From the NCBI GenBank assembly GCA_039583875.1, contig CM077165.1, forward strand, positions 72,652,757 to 72,716,756: DNA of 64,000 bases, read 5' to 3'. Each line of letters begins with the position of its first letter. Position 1 is the first letter of the stretch. This DNA is from Platanthera guangdongensis. Its lineage: Eukaryota; Streptophyta; Magnoliopsida; Asparagales; Orchidaceae. The position numbers and the translations under genes are program-made. Shown in pieces: positions 56,170-64,000 of the stretch. Under the pieces are notes generated by a model, which was not told the origin of the DNA, searched no databases, and worked only from the letters and a program-made list of their open reading frames with translations.

Positions 56170-59008
56170 CTCAAAGCCTTCGGATCCTCATCCTATATCC
56201 ACGACAGTGGAGTCCTACATTTCCGTCCGTACAGGGCCTCATAAGGAGCCATCCTTATGCTGGACTGGTAGTTGTTATTATATGAGAACTCGATCAGTGG
56301 CAACAGCTTCTCCCAGGGCTCACCGTGATACAGTATGCAAAGTCGCAGCAGATCTTCCAAGGTCCGATTGGTGCGTTTCGTCTGTCCATCAGTCTGGGGA
56401 TGAAATGCTGTACTGAATGTCAGCCAGGTGCCCAAGTATGTCTGCACTGATCTCCACTCCCTGGACGTGAACCGTCCATCCCGATCCGATACAATCGACC
56501 TGGGTACGCCATGATAATGGATGAACTGTTCCACAAACTTCCGAACCATCACACCAACCGAGTCATCCTTACTGATCGGAATAAATCTGGTTACCTTTGT
56601 CAGTCGGTCGACGATCACCCAGATCGAATCATTTCTCGTCTACGAATGGGGAAGCCCATGTATAATGTCCATCGCAACATCGTCAAACTACTACTCCGGC
56701 ACTAGCAGTGGCTGTAATTATCCTGCGGGTTTCCTGCACTCTGCCTTCACTAACTGGCATGCCTCGCAGTGGGTCATGAAGTAGGTGATATCCTTCTTCA
56801 TGCCTGGCCAGTACATGGTCTTCTTCAGGTCCGTGGTCATCTTCATAACACCCGGATGTACTGAATACCGACTGCAATGAGCCTCCGTCATGATATCCTC
56901 TTAGACCTGGCCTCCCTCCAGTATGTAAATCCGTCCTCTGAAACACACTAGCCCCTCCCTCAGTGAGTAATCTCCAGCAGTGCCTGCATCTAAGGCCCGG
57001 AATATCGGCCCAAGCTAGGTATCCTGCCTCTGCCCATCTCTGACTCGGTCTCGAATGTCATCTGGGGCAATCAATGATGTCAGGTACTCTCGGTACAGCT
57101 CAGGATGATCCTCAGACACAAAGGATATCTGCATCTTTTCGAACATCTGGACCAACTACAAGGCCATCAACTGTGTTCCTGCTCCAGATTTTGTGGCCTT
57201 CCGGCTCAGCGCATCTGCCACCACATTCGCCTTTCCCGGATGGTAGTGCATCTCGTACTGGTAATCTGCTAGAAACTCCACCCATTGCCTCTGCCTAATA
57301 TTTAGCTCCTTCTACATGTCCGCATACCTCAAGTTCTTGTGATTAGAGTAAATATCGCAGTGGACACCATACAGATAGTGTCGCCAGACTTTCAACACAA
57401 ATATGACCGCTCACATCTCTAAGTCATGAACTGGGTAGTTCAGCTCATGCTTCTTCAGCTACTGAGAAGCGTATGCTATCACGTGACCATTCGGCATCAG
57501 CACCGCACGCATGCCCTGGTAGGAAGCATCGGTGTAGACCTGGAATCCTTCCTTCCCCGAAGGAAGGGCTAGTATAGGATCTGAGGTAAGTCGATTCTTT
57601 AACTCCTGAAATGCCACCTCGAACGGCGGGGTCCAGACAAAGGGCACTTCTTTCCTTGTCAGGGATGTGAGGGGAAGGGAAATATGAGAAAATCCCTCCA
57701 CGAACTTCCGGTAGTAACCGGCAAGTCCTAGGAAGCTCCGCACATCTGAGGCCGACTTCAGCTGCGGCCAATCCCGAACTGCCTGAATCTTGGCCGGGTC
57801 CACTGCCAACCCAACACCACTGATGATATGGCCTAGGAAAGCCACCTCCCTCAACCAGAACTGGCATTTGCTGAACTTCGCATAGAGCTGGTGCTCCCGT
57901 AGTCTCTCCAGGGTTAGCATCAGATGTCGTGTGTGCTCCTCCTTTGTCCTCGAGTAGATGAGGATGTCATCAATAAATATAATGACGAACACATCCAGAT
58001 ATGCCTCGAACACCCGATTCATGAGGCTCATGAATGTCGACGGTGCATTCGTGATCCCGAAGGGCATTACAGTAAACTCGAACAGCCCATATCTGCTACT
58101 GAAGGCAGTCTTCGGTATGTCCTCCTTCTGGATCTGCAGCTGGTAGTAGCCCGACCTCAAATCCAGCTTTGAAAAGAAATGCGCGCCCTCCAACTAGTCA
58201 AACAGCTCATCTATGCTTGGCAGTGGATAGGTGTTCTAGACTGTCAGTCGGTTCAGTGCCCGATAGTCGATGCACAATCTGAGTGTCCTGTCATTCTTTT
58301 TGACAAATAACACCGGGGGTCCCCATGCTGAAGAACTTGGCCGGACAAAACCGGCTTCCACCAGTTCCTAGAGCTGGCTCCGAAACTCTGTCAGCTCCTT
58401 TGGGTCCATGCGGTAAGGGGCTCTCGACGCTGGCTTTGCCCCAGGCACCAGTTGTATCCAGAAATCCTGCTCTTGGTGCAGGGGTAGCCATGGCAGCTTC
58501 TCTGGAAATACGTCGGCAAAATATCGCACCACCGGAATCTCCGAGATGGAACCCTTAGCCTCGGCCATCCCGTATAACACTTCATAGAATTATTCCCCCT
58601 GTAAGTGGGCCATGACGGCCTGCACGGATGTCAGCAAGAGAGGGGAAATAGATCTAATACCTTTAATGACGATGAAGGAATCCCCATGCCTCACAGTAAT
58701 CCTCTTGGACATGTAGTCGATCTGAGCATAGTTCCAGCGCAACCATGTCATTCCCAGGATCAAATCAAAGAATGGCATCTTCATGATCGTCGTCGGTGCT
58801 TCAAATATCTTTCCGCCAATCTTCGCCTCCATGTTGCAGCGGGCGGTGGTGAATAACTCTGATCCGTCAGGTAGCCGTATCCTCATCATCAGGCCGGTGA
58901 ACCGCTCCATGCCTTCCAGCCCTTCCAGGAAGGCTTTCGACACGAACGAGTGCAAAGCACCCGTATCGAACAGTGTATAGGCGGGCTTGCCGCTGATGAA
59001 GACTATGC

Positions 59009-59127
59009 CTGGGTGTTTAACTTAAATTCTTAGAAATCTAATTATGGTTTTCTTCCCTAGTCTATCAGTCCTATATTCATAGCTTTAATTATCTAGGAAA
59101 GAAAAGATTAAAAATTAACTGGCATGC
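59009..59127 (-). other. Candidate gag-protease intron of element G2 (119 nt)
   Basis: In element sense GTGATCACAT|GCATGCCAG ... TTAAACACCCAG|GC. The body is A/T-rich, with TTCTAAG about 25 nt before the acceptor. Unspliced reading stops soon (TAA) after the junction. Removal in phase 1 joins gag (VIT) to the protease frame, at the same place as in A, B and C. The donor is GC rather than GT, either a rare GC-AG type or a mutated GT. Confidence 0.5.
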
Positions 59128-60242
59128 ATGTGATCACTTGCTCCGAGTTCCGTTCTTGAGTCAGATCCAATGCATATACCTGCTCCCTCTCCTGCCTGTG
59201 GTCTCTACCATGGTATCCTCGACCTCGGCCACGTCCTCGACCTCCAAAATACTGAGCTGGCGGGGCAGCCGGTGGTGCTTGTGGTGGTGCCCCCCTAATG
59301 GAGCAGTTCCTCCGGATGTGCCCCACCTGGTGACAATTGAAGCATTCTGGCGGGGGATATGCCATTCCCCCGGGTCTCTGTGCCTCCCGCATCTGGGGTG
59401 GCTGAGGGGCTACCACTATTGGTTCCCTCTGCTCCGGTATTTCCTCCTACCGAGGCTGGTCTTCTTCTCTTCTCCCATCCATGACGCGGCCCCGCCACTG
59501 ATCATTTCAGGCCACCCGGCCCTGGTCCTCAGTTTCCCGCTTCCGGCCTCGGGTGGTATGCCAATCTGCCTCGATCCTTTTCGCCATCTCCAATATCCAT
59601 GGTATAGGTCCGTCAGACACGAACAACAGAGCCTCCCTTACATCCTCTCGCAGGCCCTTATAAAAACTCTTGGTGTAACCTGCCTCATCCAACTGGTAAG
59701 AATCCGCAAACCGGGTCAGATGGTTGAACTCTCGATGATACTCCACCACTGTCTTACTACCGTGTCTCAACTGTAGAAATCTATCCTCCAGCTTGTCTCT
59801 GGCCGACTGTGGAACGAAATTCTCCAGCAGTGCCGCCCTGAACTCCCCCCAAGCTATCTCAGCAACCTCTCTGTCAGCAAACGTCGTGTCCAGCGAAGTT
59901 CTCCAGCATGGGGCTCCAGGCAAGAGACGACCAAGGACACTCTCTCCTCCAACGGGCACCGGATCCCAGTCAGCATCTCATACATAATGTCCAACCATTC
60001 CTCCATTCGAATGGCCGACTCTGTCCCTAAGTAGGATGGGGGAGAAAGACCTCGGAAAATACTCAGCCAGTTGGCCCCCGGGTTCGGCTGCGGAGACGGA
60101 ACTTGCTGTGCCCTAAACGCCTCCAGGATAGCTGTCAGAGTCTGCCCCATCTCTGACTGTAGGAATGGAGTGGGAACCGGAGGAGGTGGTGCAACCTCAG
60201 GAGTCTGCTGGACTCCGCCTTGTAGTGTAGGCTATGCTAGGG
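59128..60242 (-). pseudogene. gag: gag of element G2
   Basis: Homology starts near 60,242 after a splice-acceptor-like stretch (TTGGCTTTGTCATGCAG), with a stop near 60,230. Open pieces are 60,230-59,854 (MGQTLTAILEAFRAQQ, IRMEEWLDIMYEML) and, after a frameshift near 59,900, 59,959-59,507 (AWGEFRAALLENFVPQSARD, VVEYHREFNHLTRF). The zinc knuckle near 59,350 is intact (CFNCHQVGHIRRNC), followed by a Gly/Arg-rich tail. Frame to 59,128, then the candidate intron. Confidence 0.88.
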
Positions 60243-60416
60243 CTGCATGACAAAGCCAATAGTAAATAATCGACTCAACCATAATTAACGGTGGACAATT
60301 TACATGTGATCCCCAATATGTGCACACCACTGCTTCTGCTGCTTAGTTTGTCCCCAAACTAAACTCGTGCGGGGGTGACCCACGGGGTTGTGGACTGCTA
60401 CTTTTCGATCGGGGTT

Positions 60417-60429
60417 GCCTCTGATACCA
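60417..60429 (-). other. Primer binding site of element G2
   Basis: TGGTATCAGAGGC in element sense, two bases inside the LTR; eleven bases match initiator-Met tRNA. Confidence 0.92.
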
Positions 60430-60431
60430 CT

Positions 60432-63400
60432 TATAAGACCCTTTTTTTCCTTTTAAAACCGTGGGGTCTTAGGCCCAGAACCGCCGTTTTGCGTTGACAC
60501 CTCCGCTCTCGGGAAGGTCTTCACTACAAAACGCCGATCCTGCCGGCCAAGTCGATCTCAACAGTAGCAAAGAATTAAAAGACAAGTCCACAGTAAATCA
60601 CATATAAAGTAAATATAATCTCCATGAAGGGAGTGTCCACAGATATAATCAGAAATACTAAGAATCTTGGGCTCATGCCCAGTACAGCAATGTCCTCACT
60701 ACAAATCTCTCATCGCAAAAGCATAACTAATATAACTAGTAGGGGCCAAGACTCACAGTCCCTGCCGTCTGAACACTGGTACTAAACTGCCCCATCTCCA
60801 AGCGCGTCGACCTCTGGGACTGCTCCTCCATGCTGGGCTCCACGGTTCATTAAAATGATGTGGTTCGAAATTGTTAGTCTAAAAGACTAAGTCCTATCAT
60901 CCCCCTCCCCTTCCCACATGACACCTAGGCACCGAGTGGGGAGGAGGAAAGGAGAGGACAAGAAGGTCGAGAATAACAAATGATCAGATGGCGGCAGAAC
61001 TAAACTAGCAGTCCAATGGTATATAAGACAGTAATAAAAGCATGAGAAATTAAGCAGGAAAAATAACCTTAACTTATGCGAAAACACAAAATCTGAGGGA
61101 TCTTTTGCAGGGCTCCTATCGTATAAAGAGCCTCATACCTGTTTATACGATAGAGTGTCAGTTTTTAACAAAGCATACATATAAAGATTACTGAATTAAA
61201 CCTTAACTTATAAGCACGCTCGCACGAACTTATAAACAGAGTGGTCGTTTTGCAAGGCCTATTGTATAAAGTGTCCCATACGACTTTATACAATGGGTGT
61301 CAGGGTTAAATGCAATGGTTATGCTATGAAATACAAATATGCCATGCTGTGAACATGCAAGTGCAACACACCCACTCGACTCTGTGTACACAGACCTTTA
61401 GTTCCCCCTTTCTGGAGCCGAACCTCCCAGGATACCTCCGTAGTGGCAAACAGAAGCGGTTGGTTGGGCCTCGCCCACCTCTAAACCGGTAATTGCTCTA
61501 CCAGTCAGACCTATCGTGCGCCTCAATGTTAGTGCACTAAGCGGAGCTCCTGTGTACTCTTGTCGGCTGGCGCATCGGACTTTACTTGGCCAAGTTCTAA
61601 ACCACACTTGCCGAGTCAACGTATCGACGTCGGTGCATCGACTCTCCAATACCGAAGACCCACCACCTTTACTTTATGCACATGCAACCTTGATGTAAAC
61701 CACCAAGCCAAAGCTCCCCGGACCAACCCGTCTGTCACCAACTATAACCGAGCCAAAGCTCGTCAGGCCAATTTGCCATGTCCAAATCCATCGGGCCTAA
61801 TGCCGGAGTGACTTAACCTAACTCCAATAACTCCGGGGTGTGTGACTGCAACCCTAGATTACTTCTACTTACTCTTGCATTTCAGTTACACCTACTATTT
61901 AGGTTAGCCCACGACTGCCCAAGGTATACCTCGTGAAGGGCTCTTGAAGGCACTAGGAACTACGATGAGATTACGCCCAAAGCTCCCTTTTGCAAGACAC
62001 TTACTATTATTGGTCGCTATCAGATTTCCAAACCCTTAATTAATTTACTGTATCTAACCCTAGTGCATTAGACACTTCCTCCCTACGGGAAGTACGATCT
62101 TTCGCCGATCCCGAGCACCACCGGACACTAGCCATTCCAACCCCTTACTCACCCCAACTTCCAACGAAGAATTTTTTTTCATTCATCCAAATCAGCAAAC
62201 ATCTAACCCCAGCTCGTGTGCCCCAAATTCTTACTCAAACACAATTTCTGCGATTTTACTAAATGCAGACCAACTTAAGCTATATGAAGTGTATAAAGTG
62301 AGGTACACAAAATAATCACCAAGTATCCTTATAATAATTATTGGAGGGCTATAATGACATTTTAGCCTAAACCTAGAAATTCATAATTTTCCTAAATTAT
62401 CAGATAATTTATTTATTTATTCTAGTAATCCAAAAATCGAAGTTTGAACATGAAGTACCCATTTAATTCAAGCAAATGCTCTACAAATTTATGATAAATT
62501 CAAAATGACTATTCAACTTGAAATCCAGTGTCTCCCAATTTTCCAGCAGGAAATAAGCTCTGAACAAAATAAATATCAAATCCCCAAAATTATGTGTTTG
62601 TACAGTATATATTGCAGATAATCATCTAAAAATCATGAATTTATTTCTCCAAGTGGATATTGACCTAAAAACTTATCAGAGCCCCAATTTCACAATTTTG
62701 CAACAAGTAAATAGCTCTAAATAATTTATTGACCATAATTTCCCTTTTAAAAACTTGTGAAGGAATACTAAAGTTTTTCAACTAAAATTTATAACAAAAT
62801 TCAGGAACAACCATTTGAACTTATCACATCTCCTGCCCAAGTTTCATGAATCTAGAATGAATAGTGTGATCATAATAAATAAATTACCACTTAGGGCCAC
62901 ATCATGCATAACAAAGGGTGTACTAGTAATATTTCTCATAAAATTCCAATAAATTCTCCAGAGGTCCTAACTAACTTAAAATCCATGCTACCTAAGCTTA
63001 ACACCTTATTAGTAAGTTTTGGTGGCTTATTCTACACAAAAATTGTTTGTGTCCTAAATTAGGGTTAGGGATTTGAGAGGTTCATCCATCTCCAAATCCC
63101 CTAGAATTCATACCAGAGGGCTTTGTCTACCCTAGCATCATTTCTACCAAGTTGTAAGATCCCACAAGGGTATTTGACCCCATGCCATTCACAACACTCA
63201 AAAGCCCCTCCTTAGGGTTTGAGTTATGAACTTAGGGCAAAGCTACCCTAGACAACCCCATAATCCCTTTGAGGGTGTTAAAGGTCATTTCCAATCAGTG
63301 GTCAAAATATCAGCCTCTGTTGAGGTGATTTGACCACTCATCCTCAAGGTGCACTTTTCACTTAAGAACCCCTCATTAAGGAAAAAATAGGGTTAGTTCA

Positions 63401-64000
63401 TTCCCTATCCAAAACACATCCAAATGAGGTGAAAATTTATACAGAGACATATCATGAGGCCAGGTACCACTCACCAAAATTTGGCAGGGTTTGGAGGTAA
63501 TTAGACCACTTAATTAAATTACCCTAGTGTTATTAAATAAAAACTAAAACTATAGCCAAGTATCTCCAAAAATTCTCATTTTGGGGCAAGCCCTAGGTAT
63601 AGCTAAGGATGGCCCCCTGCCCAAATTTCAGGTCATTTTGACAAGGGATGAAGAGGGGCACCCTTTTTAATCTCAGGATAGCCATAGGTATAGGTCCCAC
63701 CAAAATGAGTTCTCTGGTCAAACCAGGCACCCAAATTTGTTCAAATAAATTTTACTATACACTAGACTCTCCAGGATACAATTTTCATGTTGACCCCATT
63801 CTATGAAATAGCCTCTGAGTATTTTTAAAAATTAAGAACATTAAATACTAAATGTGTGACATAATTCAAATAATAGAAATTATTTCCTATAGTTTAATAT
63901 CTCCCCTGCACGAATCTTGGCGCGCCACTGGACGATATCCCGTCGACTTCAAGCTCTAGCCTACGGCTTGGATTCATTCTGCCTGAAGCTCCTTCCAAAC
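60432..64000 (-). repeat. Giant 5' LTR of G2 (part; runs off the window)
   Basis: The plus-strand start TATAAGACCC (TG mutated to TA) corresponds to 50,068. The two LTRs stay co-linear with small indels, for example at the ATCGTATAAAGAG stretch near 50,757 and 61,119. About 1.55 kb is missing at the right. No gene is seen. Confidence 0.92.

Larger units (their letters stand above)
55280..59008 (-). pseudogene. pol: pol of element G2, interrupted by a mini LTR
   Basis: Protease from about 58,985 (FDTGALHSFVS, so the Ser of DTGAS is Leu), with a frameshift near 58,590. RT core is open 58,193-57,459 with [12 protein letters not shown] and FIDDILIYS near 57,975; stops precede it near 58,195 and 58,235. 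RNase H and linker 57,500-57,000, integrase zinc near 56,900-56,760, core open 56,618-56,193 ([18 protein letters not shown]), interrupted at 56,169-55,851, C-terminal part 55,692-55,423, and a chromodomain (VPLVKVLWRNHGREEHTWEP) near 55,410-55,345. Confidence 0.92.
50068..64000 (-). mobile_element. Chromovirus G2 with 5.1-kb LTRs, inserted in F
   Basis: Minus strand: 5' LTR from beyond the window to 60,432, primer site 60,429-60,417, gag 60,242-59,128, candidate intron 59,127-59,009, pol 59,008-55,280, 3' LTR 55,194-50,068. The internal region is about 5.2 kb. Proteins are Tekay/Del-like with a classical chromodomain, and are clearly apart from the A/B/C family. A mini solo LTR interrupts the integrase. 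If the second LTR is full length the element is about 15.5 kb. Confidence 0.92.

Overview
The window is retrotransposon-rich plant DNA with no host gene that I can support. Everything recognisable belongs to LTR retrotransposons. The elements are Ty3/gypsy chromoviruses (gag zinc knuckle, DTGAS-type protease, FIDD reverse transcriptase, RNase H, HHCC/DDE integrase, C-terminal chromodomain-like tail) and Ty1/copia elements of SIRE/Maximus type. Primer binding sites match initiator-Met tRNA (TGGTATCAGA), as is usual in flowering plants. The pattern fits an angiosperm with a large, repeat-laden genome; the species cannot be told from the sequence. Almost every coding region is broken by frameshifts and stop codons, many of them C-to-T or G-to-A changes.

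Left block (1-34,625) is a five-level nest. The oldest layer is a copia-type element D (+), of which a degenerate 3' env-like reading frame and the 3' LTR remain (30,097-34,625). A giant LTR (family G copy 1, minus; 1-1,692 and 29,583-30,096) sits in D. Chromovirus A (+; 1,693-29,582) sits in that LTR, with near-perfect 5-bp target duplication TGAGT/TTAGT. Chromovirus B (-; 6,450-25,278) sits in the reverse transcriptase of A, with perfect duplication GTTGC. Chromovirus C (-; 11,440-20,972) sits in the reverse transcriptase region of B, with duplication CACAT/CACAC. Order of arrival: D, G1, A, B, C.

Middle block (34,626-43,943) holds a minus-strand coding-like relic, an unidentified repeat fragment, and copia element E (-; about 36,480-43,879) with one recognisable LTR. 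Right block: chromovirus F (+; 43,944-50,067) is cut in its integrase by G2, a chromovirus (-; 50,068 to beyond 64,000) whose LTRs are 5,127 bp, about as long as its internal region. A 319-bp mini solo LTR related to the A/B/C family sits in the G2 integrase with its own 5-bp duplication.

Most interesting: A, B and C carry at the gag/protease boundary a 75-78-nt T-rich segment with GT...AG ends, a CTTAC branch-like site and an immediate in-frame stop; its removal would put protease in frame with gag in all three, in phase 1, although one length is not a multiple of three. G2 has a 119-nt counterpart at the same place and phase. In A, B, C and F the gag frame lacks an in-frame AUG near its start and is preceded by a splice-acceptor-like sequence. 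The same elements share unusual RNA-level structure: a three-block complementarity that encloses the primer binding site, a duplicated hairpin plus purine tract at both ends of the internal region, three adjacent hairpins in the LTR, and arrays of long palindromes whose arms co-vary. All of this is read by eye and needs transcripts and folding to test.
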